A DNA stretch of 64,000 bases, taken from NCBI RefSeq assembly GCF_026008515.1, contig NZ_BQYM01000016.1:1-64000 (forward strand), read 5' to 3'. This DNA comes from Hoyosella levis (lineage in GTDB: Bacteria > Actinomycetota > Actinomycetes > Mycobacteriales > Mycobacteriaceae). Below, one piece after another: positions 48,787 through 59,447 of the stretch (within the stretch, counting starts at the first letter, position 1; the number at the start of each line of letters is the position of its first letter). The notes under the pieces were generated by a model. That model worked only from the letters and a program-made list of their open reading frames with translations, searched no databases and was not told where the DNA came from. The translations under genes and the position numbers were made by a program.

Positions 48787-49932
48787 ATGAAGCGCACGAT
48801 CTATAACGAGGACCATCAGGCTTTCCGCGAGTCAGCGCGGGAGTTCGTGGCCCGCCATGTCCAGCCTCGCAGCGAGGAGCTCATCGAGAACAAGGCCATC
48901 CCGCGGGAGATGTGGCTCGAGGCGGGCAAGGCCGGTCTGCTGGGCCTCGAGGTGCCGGAGCAGTACGGCGGCGGCGAGGCGGGCGATTTCCGCTTCAACG
49001 CGGTCCTGGGCGAGGAGCTGAGCCGGCATAGCGCGGCGATGGCCTCGTGCTTCGGGATCCACTCCGATATCTGCGCGCCGTACCTGGTGGAGCTGACCAC
49101 CGATGAGCAGAAGGAGCGCTGGCTGCCTCGGTTCTGCACGGGCGAGATGGTGACGGCGATCGGCATGACGGAGCCCTCGGGTGGCTCGGATCTCGCGGCG
49201 CTGAAGACCACTGCCGTGCGCGATGGCGATGACTGGATCGTCAACGGCTCGAAGACCTTCATCACCAATGGCTACAGCGCGGACCTGGTGATCGTGGCAG
49301 CGCGGACAAGCCCGGAGAAAAAGGCGCGCGGCATCACTTTGTTCGGCGTGGAGTCGGGAATGGCGGGATTCGAGCGAGGCCGCAAGCTCGACAAGGTGGG
49401 ACAGGCCGAGTCCGATACCGCGGAGCTTTTCTTCGACAATGTGCGAGTGCCGTCGGCGAACGTCATCGGCGAGGTCGACAATGGCTTCATCCACATGATG
49501 CAGTTGCTGCCGCAGGAACGGCTGAGCGCGGCGGTGTGCAACACCGCGCACGCCAAGGGCATCTATGACGAGACCCTGGAGTATGTCAAGGAGCGCAAGG
49601 CGTTCGGGCAGCCAATCGGGCATTTCCAGCACAACAAGTTCCTGCTCGCGGAGATCACCACGAAGCTGGAGGTCACCCAGGCGTTCGTGGATTCCTGCGT
49701 GGACGCGCATACCCGGCGCGAGCTGACGCCGATCGATGCGGCGAAGGCGAAGTGGTGGTCGGCGGAAATCCAGAACGAGGTCCTCGATCACTGCGTGCAG
49801 TTGTACGGTGGGTACGGGTTCATGCGCGAGTATCGGGTGGCGCGGGCGTGGATGGATGCGCGCGTCACGAAGATCTGGGCCGGGACCAACGAGATCATGA
49901 AGGAACTCATCGGACGGGACATCGGGTTGTGA
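48787..49932 (+). CDS. Acyl-CoA dehydrogenase, long-chain (LCAD) type
   Basis: FAD flavoenzyme for alpha,beta-dehydrogenation of acyl-CoA. The 381-residue protein has all family signatures: AIGMTEPSGGSDLAAL, NGSKTFITNG, YGGYGFMREY. At the usual catalytic position before GTNEIM there is Ala (WAGTNEIMKELIGRDI), as in mammalian LCAD. The base is therefore probably Glu244 in LPQERL, the LCAD position. The ATG at 48787 has GGAGG 6 bases upstream. It is followed after 4 bases by a GNAT gene. Confidence 0.93.
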   Translation: MKRTIYNEDHQAFRESAREFVARHVQPRSEELIENKAIPREMWLEAGKAGLLGLEVPEQYGGGEAGDFRFNAVLGEELSRHSAAMASCFGIHSDICAPYLVELTTDEQKERWLPRFCTGEMVTAIGMTEPSGGSDLAALKTTAVRDGDDWIVNGSKTFITNGYSADLVIVAARTSPEKKARGITLFGVESGMAGFERGRKLDKVGQAESDTAELFFDNVRVPSANVIGEVDNGFIHMMQLLPQERLSAAVCNTAHAKGIYDETLEYVKERKAFGQPIGHFQHNKFLLAEITTKLEVTQAFVDSCVDAHTRRELTPIDAAKAKWWSAEIQNEVLDHCVQLYGGYGFMREYRVARAWMDARVTKIWAGTNEIMKELIGRDIGL

Positions 49933-49936
49933 TCAT

Positions 49937-50653
49937 ATGGAAGCAATGGACGCTACCTCTGCACACGTTGCCTCGATCCTGAAAGTGGCGTGGGCGCGAT
50001 CGCTGGGCATCGGTGATCGCGATCTCGCGCCCGGGCGCGAGCATGTCGCACTGCCATCGGGCACCAAATCCTTGACGTTCCTCTCGGTGTTCGGGGAGAG
50101 CGTCTTCCTCGGCCCGGAATGGGCTGTCGAGCGGGCCCGCGGGCTCAGCGACGAGCAGCTTGGCAGCGAACGGGGCATGTTGTCGATCGCGAAGGATCGC
50201 GGGGCGCGGCGCGCACGGGCGGAGACCCTGCTGTTCACGCCGGACTACCTGCCGCCACCGCCGATGCATCCGAGCGAGGCGCCATTGATCTCGCGCGATC
50301 GGGAGATGGTGAACGAGGTCGTGCGGGCGTGCCCGCCGGATGACGTCGAGGCAGCCGAGCTCTCCGAGCATTCGGAATGGTTCACGTTGCTCGACAACGA
50401 GATGAACCCCGTCTCGTGCGCGGCATACGAGGAGTGGCAGGGCTTCGTGGCCAACATGACGTCGCTGACCATCCCTGAGGCCCGGCAGCGTGGCTATAGC
50501 AAGACGGTGTCGTTGATCGCGACGAACGTGGCGCTCGATGCTGGGCTCGTGCCGCAATGGCGCGCGCACCGGACCAACGCGAACGCATGGCATCTTGCCG
50601 AGGCGCTCGGCTACGACAAGTTCGGGACGCTGGCAACCGTCGAGCTGGGCTAG
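49937..50653 (+). CDS. GNAT family N-acetyltransferase
   Basis: A 238-residue protein recognised by its C-terminal half: LTIPEARQRGYSKTVSLIATNVALDAGLVPQWRAHRTNANAWHLAEALGYDKFGT matches the GNAT acetyl-CoA loop, helix and final strand pattern. The pyrophosphate-binding loop is short and degenerate (ARQRGY in place of R-G-x-G-x-A/G). The N-terminal part (GREHVALPSGTKSLTFLSVFGESVFLGP) is less conserved. The ATG is only 4 bases after the acyl-CoA dehydrogenase stop, so it is co-transcribed; the acetylated substrate is unknown. Confidence 0.82.
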   Translation: MEAMDATSAHVASILKVAWARSLGIGDRDLAPGREHVALPSGTKSLTFLSVFGESVFLGPEWAVERARGLSDEQLGSERGMLSIAKDRGARRARAETLLFTPDYLPPPPMHPSEAPLISRDREMVNEVVRACPPDDVEAAELSEHSEWFTLLDNEMNPVSCAAYEEWQGFVANMTSLTIPEARQRGYSKTVSLIATNVALDAGLVPQWRAHRTNANAWHLAEALGYDKFGTLATVELG

Positions 50654-50718
50654 CCGAAGGGCGCGAGGCAAGGCTCGAGGGTCGACGTCGTGGCGGGTTC
50701 CCTAGTACCATTCAATTA

Positions 50719-50732
50719 GTTGACCGCTCAAC
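50719..50732 (+). promoter_or_regulatory. Palindromic operator candidate before the quinone-reductase-like gene
   Basis: GTTGA-CCGC-TCAAC has 5-bp perfect arms and a further imperfect extension (TTAG on the left, CAGT on the right). It sits 17 bases before the start codon and so would overlap the promoter or early leader. The pattern resembles TetR- or MarR-type operators. No regulator gene is adjacent. Confidence 0.4.
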
Positions 50733-50749
50733 CAGTTAGAGGTCCAGCA

Positions 50750-51793
50750 ATGGGTACGGAACCAGCCAGCACCTCGATGCACACCGACGAACCAGCCGCG
50801 ACATACGTCGTCGATGGCCAGGAGTTCAGCCGCGACATGCGCTACATCGCCACGCGCATCACCGCCGATGGAAGCAGCGGATACCCCGTCGAGCCCGGGC
50901 GCTACCGGCTCGTCGCCGCACGAGCGTGCCCCTGGGCAAACCGCGCCATCATCGTGCGCCGCCTCCTCGGCCTCGAGGACGCGCTCTCCCTCGGCCTGTG
51001 CGGCCCCACCCACGACGCCCGCAGCTGGACCTTCGATCTCGACCCCGGCGGCATCGACCCCGTGCTCGGCATCGAGCGGCTCCAGGAAGCCTATTTCGCG
51101 CGCTATCCCGACTACGACCGGGGCATCACCGTCCCCGCCATCGTCGACACCACCAGTGGCCAGGTCGTCACCAACGACTTCCCCACCATCACCCTCGACT
51201 TCTCCCGCGAATGGACGGCCCACCACCGCGAAGGGGCTCCCGACCTGCTGCCCGCCGCGCGCGCGGACGAGCTCGAGGAAGTCATGGATCTCGTCTTCCG
51301 CGACGTCAACAACGGCGTCTATCGCAGTGGCTTCGCCGGCACGCAGGAAGCCTATGACAAGGCCTATGATCGCCTGTTCGCCCGCCTCGACTGGCTCGAG
51401 GACCGCCTGGCGCGGCAGCGCTACCTCGTGGGCGACACCATCACCGAAGCCGACGTGCGGCTATTCACCACGCTCGTTCGCTTCGATCCCGTCTACCACG
51501 GGCACTTCAAGTGCAACCGCAGCAAGCTCACCGAGATGCCCGCCCTGTGGGCATACACGCGAGACCTCTTCCAGACCCCCGGCTTCGGCGACACCATCGA
51601 TTTTGGCCAGATCAAGGATCACTACTACATCGTCCACTCCGACATCAATCCCACCCGGATCGTTCCGAAGGGGCCCGAGCTGGCTTCCTGGCTGTCGCCG
51701 CACCACCGCGAGCAGCTCGGCGGCCGTCCCTTCGGCGATGGCACCCCGCCGCCACCGCCACGCGCGGCCGAGCGCGTTCCGGCAATCGGCTAG
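50750..51793 (+). CDS. Glutathionyl-hydroquinone reductase-like (Xi-class GST) protein
   Basis: A 347-residue thioredoxin-fold protein of the Xi GST group. The N-terminal part carries ARACPWANR with the active-site Cys60 in the CPWA(H/N)R motif; the C-terminal helical domain has RYLVGDTITEADVRLFTTLVRFDPVYHGHFKCN and IKDHYYIVHSDINPTRIVPKGP. Actinobacteria of this group lack glutathione and use mycothiol, so the physiological thiol is probably mycothiol; this is inference. AGAGG is 8 bases before the ATG. A Pro-rich tail closes the protein. Confidence 0.92.
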   Translation: MGTEPASTSMHTDEPAATYVVDGQEFSRDMRYIATRITADGSSGYPVEPGRYRLVAARACPWANRAIIVRRLLGLEDALSLGLCGPTHDARSWTFDLDPGGIDPVLGIERLQEAYFARYPDYDRGITVPAIVDTTSGQVVTNDFPTITLDFSREWTAHHREGAPDLLPAARADELEEVMDLVFRDVNNGVYRSGFAGTQEAYDKAYDRLFARLDWLEDRLARQRYLVGDTITEADVRLFTTLVRFDPVYHGHFKCNRSKLTEMPALWAYTRDLFQTPGFGDTIDFGQIKDHYYIVHSDINPTRIVPKGPELASWLSPHHREQLGGRPFGDGTPPPPPRAAERVPAIG

Positions 51794-51846
51794 GCATTCT
51801 CGGCACGCGGGGAATGTCAGCCCTCCCCGATAGCCTTGATCCAGAC

Positions 51847-54800
51847 ATGGGCACCACAACTGCACCCCCCGCGCGCGGCACCGCGCCCGGCGCTGTCCCC
51901 GGCTGGCTGCGGCGCCTGCTGCGCCAGTGCCTCGAGCATCCGCGCCTGGTCGCGGGCGCGGTCGCTGCCACCGCTATCTCCACCGCCATCGAGGTCGCGG
52001 TGCCCCTCGTGGCCAAGACCGTCATTGATCGTGCCGTCGATGGCACGGTGGCGATGCTGGGCACGTTCGTCGTGGCGCTGCTGCTGCTCGCCACTGTCCG
52101 CTTCGCCGCCCAGTTCGTCCGCCGGGTGCTCGCCGGCCGCCTGTCGCTGGAGGTCCAGCAGGACTTCCGCCGTGATCTGCTCGGCAGCATCCAGCGCTTC
52201 GACGGCAAGCGCCAGGACGAGGTCCGCACGGGCCAGCTCGTCTCCCGCTCGATCAGCGATCTCCAGCAGGTGCAGGGGCTGCTCGCGATGGCACCGCTCT
52301 CCGGCGGGGCGCTCCTGCAGCTCGTCCTCTCGATCGGCGCGATGGTCTACCTCTCCATCCCCCTCACGCTCGTGGCAGTCGCGATCCTGCCCGCGACCTG
52401 GCTGGCCATCCGCGCCTACCGGCTGCGGCTCTACGCGGCGACATGGTCGGCCCAGCAGCGCGCCGCCGACGTGGCCCAGCACGTCGAGGAGACCGTCACC
52501 GGGGTCCGTGTCGTCAAGGGCTTCGGCCAGGAACAACGCATGGTCGACGAGCTCCGCGGCATCAGTGGCCAGCTCTACGGCGAACGGATGCGGGCGGCCC
52601 GGCTCAACGCGCGCCTCTCCCCCACCGTCGCCGCGATCCCGCAGCTCGGGCTGGTCGCGGTGCTCGCGGTCGGCGGCCTGCTAGCGGCCACGGGAGCGCT
52701 CACCATCGGCACCCTCATCGCCTTCGCCGCATACCTCTCCGCGCTCGCGGGCATCGCGCGCTTGCTCGGCGGCTTCCTCGTGATGGTCCATCTCTCCCGC
52801 GCCGCCATCGAGCGCGTGCTCGACGTCATCGATACCGCGCCCCACGTCGTGGAGCCCGAGCGGCCCGTGCCGCTTCCCGACGGCCCCCTCGGCATCAGGA
52901 TGGAGGGGGTGACGTTTGGCTTCGATCCCCGGCGGCCGGTGCTGCACGGCATCACCCTGGACGCCAGGCCCGGCGAGACCCTCGCGATCATCGGCGCCTC
53001 GGGCTCGGGCAAGTCCGCGCTTGCCGCCCTGCTGCCACGGTTCTACGACCCCACTAGTGGCGCCATCACGCTGATCGGCTCGGATGAGCAGGGAGCCAGG
53101 CTGACGGAGGTCGCCACGAGCGATCTCCGCGAGCGCATGGCGATCGTGTTCGATGAGCCCTTCCTGTTCTCCGACACGGTCGGTCGCAATATCGGCCTGG
53201 GCGATCCTGAAGCCTCCGACGAGGACATCATCGCCGCCGCGCGGCTCGCGAGGGCCGACGCGTTCATCCGGGAGCTACCGGAGGGCTACGGCACCACCAT
53301 CGGCGAGCGCGGGCTCACCCTCTCCGGCGGGCAGCGCCAGCGCATCGCTCTCGCCCGCGCGCTCCTCGCGAAGCCCCGCATCCTCGTCCTCGATGACGCG
53401 CTCTCTGCCGTGGATGCCGTCACCGAGCGGGAGATCCTCGACCAGCTCGACACCAGGGGCAGCCAGCGGACCGTGGTGACGATCACGCACCGACGCTCCT
53501 CGCTGCGCCTCGCCGACCGCATAGCGGTGCTGGATCAGGGTCGGCTGCTCGACGTGGGCACCACCGCGGAGCTCGAGGCCCGCTGCGCCCGCTATCGCCA
53601 GCTCATGGCGCATGAGCTGGCCGACGAGCCGAGCAGCCCCTCCCGCGACCACCAGCTCTGGCCCGAACCGATCATCGGCGCGGAGACCACGCGCATCCGG
53701 CCCGAGCTCGCCTCCGCGCTCGCCACGCTGCCGCCCGCCACCGACCCGCCACCCCCGCTCCCGGCCCAGCTGGGCGAGGTGACCGCGACGGAGCCCCCGT
53801 TCCGCCTGGCGAACCAGCTCAAGCCTGTGCAGTGGCTGCTCGCCGCGGCCGCGGTCGCCCTCGCTGTCGATTCGGCAGCGACGATGCTGCTGCCGACAGT
53901 CGCCCGGCTGACCATCGACGAGGGCATCATCGCGGGCAGCACATCCACGGTGCTGGCCATCGCGCTCGCGGCATCCGTGCTCGTGGGCATCGGCTGGGCT
54001 GCCGGGCACGCGGTCGCCCGGCTCGCTGCACGGGCCGGGGAAAGCGTGCTCTATGGGCTGCGGGTACGGAGCTACGCGCACTTGCAGCGGCTCGGGCTCG
54101 ACTTCTACGAGCGGGAGCGCTCCGGCCGGATCATGACCCGCATGACCACTGATATCGATGCGCTCTCCTCGTTCCTGCAGACGAGCCTGGTCACCGCGGC
54201 GGTCAGCCTGCTGACCCTCGGCGGGGTCTCGGTAGCGCTGGTGCTCACGGACGCCTCGCTCGCTGGGCTCGTGCTGCTCGTCCTTCCCGTGGTGATCGCC
54301 GCGACGGTCGTGTTCCGGCGCATCTCCTCCGCCGCGTACAGCGTCTCGCGGGAGCGCATCGCCCGGGTCAATGCGGAGTTCCAGGAGAACATCATGGGCA
54401 TCCGCACCGCGCAGGCATACCAGCAGGAGGAAGCTGCCGCCGCCCGGTTCGAGCAGTCGTCGCGGGCCTACGTGGAGTCGCGCATGCGTGCGCAGCGGGC
54501 CATCGCCACCTACTTCCCCGGCATCGCCTTCCTCAGCGATATCGCGCTCGCCGTGGTCCTGCTCGTCGGGGCGCAGCGCGTTGCCGACGCCAGCCTCAGC
54601 GCGGGCGCGCTCGCCGCTTTCGTGCTGTACCTCAACCTGCTGTTCGGGCCGATCCAGCAACTGTCGCAGGTGTTCGATAGCTACCAGCAGGCTCGCGTGG
54701 GCCTCCTGCGCATCCGGGACCTGCTGGCCACCGTGCCGTCGGTGCCGATGCGATCACCCGGACAGGCGCGGCCTGTCGGGCGGGCCCTGGCGGGCGCCCT

Positions 54801-55581
54801 CGAGCTAGATCATGCGAGCTTCTCCTACAGCGGCAGCGATCCTCCCATCGAGGTCCTCCACGATATCGACCTCGCGATCGCCCCCGGCTCCACCGTGGCG
54901 CTGGTCGGTCCCACGGGCGCGGGCAAGTCCACGATCGTCAAGCTGCTCGCGCGGTTCCATGACCCCACCACGGGCACGGTGCGCGCCAGCGGCACCAGCA
55001 TCCGCGAGTTCGATGCCACCGAGTACCGGTCGCGGATCGGGATCGTCCCCCAGGAACCACACCTGTTCGCCGGGGACATCGCCGCCAATATCGCGTTCGC
55101 GCGGCCTGGGGCATCCTCGGCGGAGATCGAGGCAGCTGCCGCGGAGGTCGGCGCGCTCGGCTTCATCTCTACCTTGCCCCGCGGCATGCGCGAGCCCGTG
55201 GGCGAGCGGGGGCGCGGGCTATCGGCCGGAGAGCGGCAGTTGCTCGCGCTCGCCCGCGCGGCCCTCGCCCGGCCCGACCTGATGCTGCTCGACGAAGCCA
55301 CCGCCTCCCTCGATCCAGCGAGCGAACACCTCGTCATCACTGCGAGCAAGCAGCTAACCTCGGAGAGGACATCCGTCATCGTGGCGCACCGCCTCGAGAC
55401 AGCCGCGCGAGCGGACCGGATCGTGGTGATCCACGACGGACGGATCGTCGAGTCCGGTACCCACCACGAACTCCTGCAGGGGAATGGCTACTACGCTGAT
55501 CTTTGGCAATCCGCGCATTCAACCGCACGAAGCTCACCAGCAGACGACAATGCGATCGAGGAGTCGGTAACCCCGGCGTAG
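51847..55581 (+). CDS. Fused heterodimer-type ABC exporter (TMD-NBD-TMD-NBD)
   Basis: A 1244-residue multidrug-type exporter in one chain, the same layout as M. tuberculosis Rv0194. TMD1 is about 35-330, NBD1 about 350-590 (Walker A GASGSGKS, signature LSGGQRQR, Walker B ILVLDDALSAVD), TMD2 about 660-950, NBD2 about 980-1220 (Walker A GPTGAGKS, signature LSAGERQ, Walker B LMLLDEATASLD). NBD1 has Asp in place of the catalytic Glu, so one ATP site is degenerate, as in heterodimeric exporters. The start is uncertain (ATG 51814 also in frame). The substrate is unknown. Confidence 0.93.
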   Translation: MGTTTAPPARGTAPGAVPGWLRRLLRQCLEHPRLVAGAVAATAISTAIEVAVPLVAKTVIDRAVDGTVAMLGTFVVALLLLATVRFAAQFVRRVLAGRLSLEVQQDFRRDLLGSIQRFDGKRQDEVRTGQLVSRSISDLQQVQGLLAMAPLSGGALLQLVLSIGAMVYLSIPLTLVAVAILPATWLAIRAYRLRLYAATWSAQQRAADVAQHVEETVTGVRVVKGFGQEQRMVDELRGISGQLYGERMRAARLNARLSPTVAAIPQLGLVAVLAVGGLLAATGALTIGTLIAFAAYLSALAGIARLLGGFLVMVHLSRAAIERVLDVIDTAPHVVEPERPVPLPDGPLGIRMEGVTFGFDPRRPVLHGITLDARPGETLAIIGASGSGKSALAALLPRFYDPTSGAITLIGSDEQGARLTEVATSDLRERMAIVFDEPFLFSDTVGRNIGLGDPEASDEDIIAAARLARADAFIRELPEGYGTTIGERGLTLSGGQRQRIALARALLAKPRILVLDDALSAVDAVTEREILDQLDTRGSQRTVVTITHRRSSLRLADRIAVLDQGRLLDVGTTAELEARCARYRQLMAHELADEPSSPSRDHQLWPEPIIGAETTRIRPELASALATLPPATDPPPPLPAQLGEVTATEPPFRLANQLKPVQWLLAAAAVALAVDSAATMLLPTVARLTIDEGIIAGSTSTVLAIALAASVLVGIGWAAGHAVARLAARAGESVLYGLRVRSYAHLQRLGLDFYERERSGRIMTRMTTDIDALSSFLQTSLVTAAVSLLTLGGVSVALVLTDASLAGLVLLVLPVVIAATVVFRRISSAAYSVSRERIARVNAEFQENIMGIRTAQAYQQEEAAAARFEQSSRAYVESRMRAQRAIATYFPGIAFLSDIALAVVLLVGAQRVADASLSAGALAAFVLYLNLLFGPIQQLSQVFDSYQQARVGLLRIRDLLATVPSVPMRSPGQARPVGRALAGALELDHASFSYSGSDPPIEVLHDIDLAIAPGSTVALVGPTGAGKSTIVKLLARFHDPTTGTVRASGTSIREFDATEYRSRIGIVPQEPHLFAGDIAANIAFARPGASSAEIEAAAAEVGALGFISTLPRGMREPVGERGRGLSAGERQLLALARAALARPDLMLLDEATASLDPASEHLVITASKQLTSERTSVIVAHRLETAARADRIVVIHDGRIVESGTHHELLQGNGYYADLWQSAHSTARSSPADDNAIEESVTPA

Positions 55582-55712
55582 CACGGAAGGACTAGCGTGC
55601 GCAGCACGGCACGAACAGCGGGCCCATCGGGCAGGCGCCCCGGCAAGGTACTACCCTCCATACAGGGGGCGACGAGTTCGGCGATCACAAGGGAAACGAG
55701 GCGAGCACGGCC

Positions 55713-58700
55713 GTGACCAGCAGTTCACTATCACAGTTCGGCCAGAACGAGTGGTTGGTCGAGGAGATGTACCAGCGATTCCAGGACGATCCCTCCTCGG
55801 TCGACCCGGCCTGGCATGACATCCTCAAGGACTACAAGCCAGGCGACAACAACAAGGACGCACCAAGCTCCTCCAGCAGCTCGTCCCCGGCTCCCTCCAA
55901 GCCAGCCAAGCCCGCTCCCTCGAAGCCCGCCGAGCCGAAGAAGACAGAGTCGAAGAAGCCCGCCGCATCCAAGCCAGCTGCGTCGAAGCCCTCCGAGTCC
56001 GGACCGGAGACCAAGCCCCTGCGTGGCGCCGCGGCAGCCGTGGCGCGCAACATGAACTCCTCGCTGACGATGCCGACCGCCACGAGCGTGCGCGCGGTGC
56101 CGGCCAAGGCGATGATCGATAACCGCCTGGTGATCAACAATCATCTCGCCCGCACCCGCGGTGGCAAGATCTCCTTCACGCACCTGCTCGGCTACGCCAT
56201 CATCCAGGCGGTCAAGAGCTACCCGAGCATGAACCGCCATTACGAGGAGACCGACGGCAAGCCGAACCTGGTCACTCCGGCGCACACGAACCTCGGCCTT
56301 GCCATCGACCTGCCCGGCAAGGATGGCAACCGCACCCTCGTCGTCGCGGCGATCAAGAAGTGCGAGACGATGAACTTCCTGCAGTTCTGGCATGCGTACG
56401 AGGATCTCGTACGGCGCGCCAGGGACGGCAAGCTCACCGCCGAGGACTTCCAGGGCGTCACGATCTCGCTGACCAACCCGGGCGGCATCGGCACCGTGCA
56501 CTCGGTACCACGCCTCATGGAGGGCCAGGGCGCGATCATCGGCGCCGGCGCGATGGAGTACCCGGCGGAGTTCCAGGGCGCCAGCGAGGAGAAGATCGCC
56601 GAGGTCGGTGTCGGCAAGCTGATGACACTGACCTCCACCTACGATCACCGGATCATCCAGGGCGCCGAATCCGGCGAGTTCCTGCGGAAGATCCACCATC
56701 TGATGCTCGCCGACGAGTTCTACGACGAGATCTTCACCTCGCTCGGCATCCCGTACGAGCCGGTACGGTGGAGCCGCGACATCCCGCCCGGCGCGATCGA
56801 CAAGAACACCCGCGTGCTGCAGCTGATCGGCGCCTACCGGCATCGCGGGCACCTGATGGCCGATACCGATCCGCTGCGCTACAACGTCGAGTCGCTCGAG
56901 AGCCACCCCGACCTCAACGTGCGCACCCACGGCCTCACCCTGTGGGACCTTGACCGGGACTTCACTGTCGGCGGGTTCGCCGGCAAGGAGAAGATGAAGC
57001 TCCGCGAGGTCCTCGGGGTGCTGCGCGACTCGTACTGCCGCAAGATCGGCGTCGAGTACATGCACATCCTCGAGCCCGACCAGATGCAGTGGCTGCAGGA
57101 CCGCGTGGAGATCAAGCACCAGAAGCCTTCGGTCGCCGAGCAGAAATACATCCTGTCGAAGCTCAATGCCGCCGAGGCATTCGAGACATTCCTGCAGACC
57201 AAGTACGTCGGCCAGAAGCGCTTCTCCCTCGAGGGCGCCGAGTCGGTGATCCCGATGATGGACGCGGTGATCGATCAGTCCGCGGAGCACGCGCTCGACG
57301 AGGTCGTTGTCGGCATGCCGCACCGCGGTCGGCTCAACGTCCTCGCCAACATCGTCGGCAAGCCCTACTCGAAGATCTTCACCGAGTTCGAGGGCAACAT
57401 GAACCCCGCGCAGGCGCACGGCTCCGGCGATGTGAAGTACCACCTCGGCGCATCAGGCACCTACATCCAGATGTTCGGCGAGAACGACATCACCGTCTCC
57501 CTCACCGCGAACCCCTCGCACCTCGAAGCGGTGAACCCCGTGGTAGAGGGCATCGTGCGAGCGAAGCAGGACCTGATCAATGGGGGCGAGTCGTCGGACA
57601 ATTTCTCCGTCGTGCCGCTGATGCTCCACGGCGATGCCGCTTTCGCTGGCCAGGGTGTCGTGGCGGAAACTCTCAATATCTCGATGCTGCGCGGCTACCG
57701 CACCGGCGGCACCGTGCACATCGTGGTCAACAACCAGGTCGGCTTCACCACTCGCCCGGAGTATTCCCGGTCCAGCGAGTACTGCACCGATGTGGCGAAG
57801 ATGATCGGAGCACCGATCTTCCACGTCAACGGTGATGATCCCGAGGCGTGCGTGTGGGTGGCCAAGCTCGCTGTGGACTTCCGGCAGAAGTTCCACAAGG
57901 ACGTGGTCATCGACCTGATCTGCTACCGGCGCCGCGGCCACAACGAGGGCGACGATCCCTCGATGACGCAGCCGCAGATGTACGACCTGATCGACAGCAA
58001 GCGCAGCGTCCGCAAGACCTACACCGAGGCACTGATCGGTCGTGGCGATATCTCGCTGAAGGAGGCGGAGGACGCGCTGCGCGACTACCAGGGACAGCTC
58101 GAGCGGGTCTTCAACGAGGTCCGTGAGCTCGAGAAGTACCCGCCGGCACCGAGCCCCTCCGTCGAGGAGGACCAGGTGCTGCGCACGAACGTGCAGACCT
58201 CGATCTCCCAGGAGGTCCTCGAGGCGTTCGGCGACCTGCACGTCAACCTGCCCGAGGGATTCCACCCGCACACTCGCGTCAAGCCCGTGTATGACCGGCG
58301 GCACGAGATGAGCCGCAAGGGCAATGTCGACTGGGCATTCGGTGAGCTCCTCGCGATGGGCACGCTGGTGCAGGAGGGTCGCACCGTGCGCCTCGCCGGC
58401 CAGGACACGCGCCGCGGCACGTTCACGCAGCGCCATGCGGTGATCATCGATCGCACCACCGAGGCGGAATACAGCCCGGTCATGGCGTTCTCCGAGCAAT
58501 CGGGCGGCAAGTTCATGGTGTATGACTCGGCGCTCACCGAGTTCGCCGGCCTGGGCTTCGAGTATGGCTACTCCGTGGGCAACACCGATGCGCTCGTCCT
58601 GTGGGAGGCGCAGTTCGGTGACTTCGTCAACGGCGCGCAGACCATCCTCGATGAGTTCATCTCCTCCGGGGAGGCGAAGTGGGCGCAGCGGTCCAACGTT

Positions 58701-59378
58701 GTCATGCTGCTTCCCCACGGCCACGAGGGCCAGGGCCCGGACCACACATCGGGTCGCATCGAGCGGTTCCTCCAGCTGTGCGCCGAGGGCTCGATGACAG
58801 TGGCGGTCCCCTCCACTCCGGCGAACTACTTCCACCTGCTGCGACGCCACGCGAACGCAGGGGTGCATCGTCCGCTGGTGGTGTTCACTCCGAAGTCGAT
58901 GCTGCGCAACAAGGCTGTCGTTAGCCCGATCAAGGACTTCACCGAGGGCAAGTTCCGCAGCGTGATCGATGACCCGACCCTGGAGGGAGCCTCCGAGGAC
59001 GAGCGCAAGAAGGTCACGCGAATCCTGCTCTGCAGCGGCAAGCTCTACTACGAGCTCGCGGCGCGCAAGGAGAAGGAGGAGCGCGAGGACATCGCCGTCC
59101 TGCGCGTGGAGCAGCTCTACCCCGTGCCGCGGCATCGCTTGCGCGAGGCGATCGCGAACTACCCGAACGTCAAGGAGTTCCGCTGGGTGCAGGAGGAGCC
59201 GGCCAACCAGGGCGCGTGGCCGTTCTTCGGGCTGAACCTGCCGGAGATCCTTCCGGATGTGTTCCCGATGCTCAAGCGGGTGTCGCGACGGCCCATGTCG
59301 GCTCCGTCGTCGGGCTCGGCAAAGGTGCATGCCGTCGAGCAGCAGCAGCTGATCGACACGGCGTTCGAGATCAAGTAG
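55713..59378 (+). CDS. kgd: Multifunctional 2-oxoglutarate metabolism enzyme (Kgd/OdhA)
   Basis: TCA-cycle 2-oxoglutarate dehydrogenase component E1 fused to an E2-like acyltransferase domain, the mycobacterial/corynebacterial form. The 1221 residues comprise an N-terminal helix ([26 protein letters not shown]), a Lys/Pro/Ser/Ala linker of about 60 residues, an acyltransferase domain (about 105-340, with [27 protein letters not shown] and [16 protein letters not shown]) but no lipoyl domain, and the ThDP-binding E1 part ([48 protein letters not shown]). The start codon is GTG. It probably works with lipoylated AceF and Lpd encoded elsewhere, under control of an FHA protein (OdhI/GarA). Confidence 0.97.
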   Translation: MTSSSLSQFGQNEWLVEEMYQRFQDDPSSVDPAWHDILKDYKPGDNNKDAPSSSSSSSPAPSKPAKPAPSKPAEPKKTESKKPAASKPAASKPSESGPETKPLRGAAAAVARNMNSSLTMPTATSVRAVPAKAMIDNRLVINNHLARTRGGKISFTHLLGYAIIQAVKSYPSMNRHYEETDGKPNLVTPAHTNLGLAIDLPGKDGNRTLVVAAIKKCETMNFLQFWHAYEDLVRRARDGKLTAEDFQGVTISLTNPGGIGTVHSVPRLMEGQGAIIGAGAMEYPAEFQGASEEKIAEVGVGKLMTLTSTYDHRIIQGAESGEFLRKIHHLMLADEFYDEIFTSLGIPYEPVRWSRDIPPGAIDKNTRVLQLIGAYRHRGHLMADTDPLRYNVESLESHPDLNVRTHGLTLWDLDRDFTVGGFAGKEKMKLREVLGVLRDSYCRKIGVEYMHILEPDQMQWLQDRVEIKHQKPSVAEQKYILSKLNAAEAFETFLQTKYVGQKRFSLEGAESVIPMMDAVIDQSAEHALDEVVVGMPHRGRLNVLANIVGKPYSKIFTEFEGNMNPAQAHGSGDVKYHLGASGTYIQMFGENDITVSLTANPSHLEAVNPVVEGIVRAKQDLINGGESSDNFSVVPLMLHGDAAFAGQGVVAETLNISMLRGYRTGGTVHIVVNNQVGFTTRPEYSRSSEYCTDVAKMIGAPIFHVNGDDPEACVWVAKLAVDFRQKFHKDVVIDLICYRRRGHNEGDDPSMTQPQMYDLIDSKRSVRKTYTEALIGRGDISLKEAEDALRDYQGQLERVFNEVRELEKYPPAPSPSVEEDQVLRTNVQTSISQEVLEAFGDLHVNLPEGFHPHTRVKPVYDRRHEMSRKGNVDWAFGELLAMGTLVQEGRTVRLAGQDTRRGTFTQRHAVIIDRTTEAEYSPVMAFSEQSGGKFMVYDSALTEFAGLGFEYGYSVGNTDALVLWEAQFGDFVNGAQTILDEFISSGEAKWAQRSNVVMLLPHGHEGQGPDHTSGRIERFLQLCAEGSMTVAVPSTPANYFHLLRRHANAGVHRPLVVFTPKSMLRNKAVVSPIKDFTEGKFRSVIDDPTLEGASEDERKKVTRILLCSGKLYYELAARKEKEEREDIAVLRVEQLYPVPRHRLREAIANYPNVKEFRWVQEEPANQGAWPFFGLNLPEILPDVFPMLKRVSRRPMSAPSSGSAKVHAVEQQQLIDTAFEIK

Positions 59379-59404
59379 CAGCCCGGCCTCGCCGATGACT
59401 GTCA

Positions 59405-59439
59405 AGCCCGCCCCGGTGCAGAGCGCGCCGGGGCGGGCT
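59405..59439. terminator. Bidirectional terminator between kgd and tetR
   Basis: A perfect 12-bp stem (AGCCCGCCCCGG at 59405-59416 and CCGGGGCGGGCT at 59428-59439) with an 11-base loop, followed by a T-containing stretch (CTCGTTGTT). It lies between the convergent stops of kgd and the TetR gene and can serve both. Confidence 0.75.
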
Positions 59440-59447
59440 CTCGTTGT

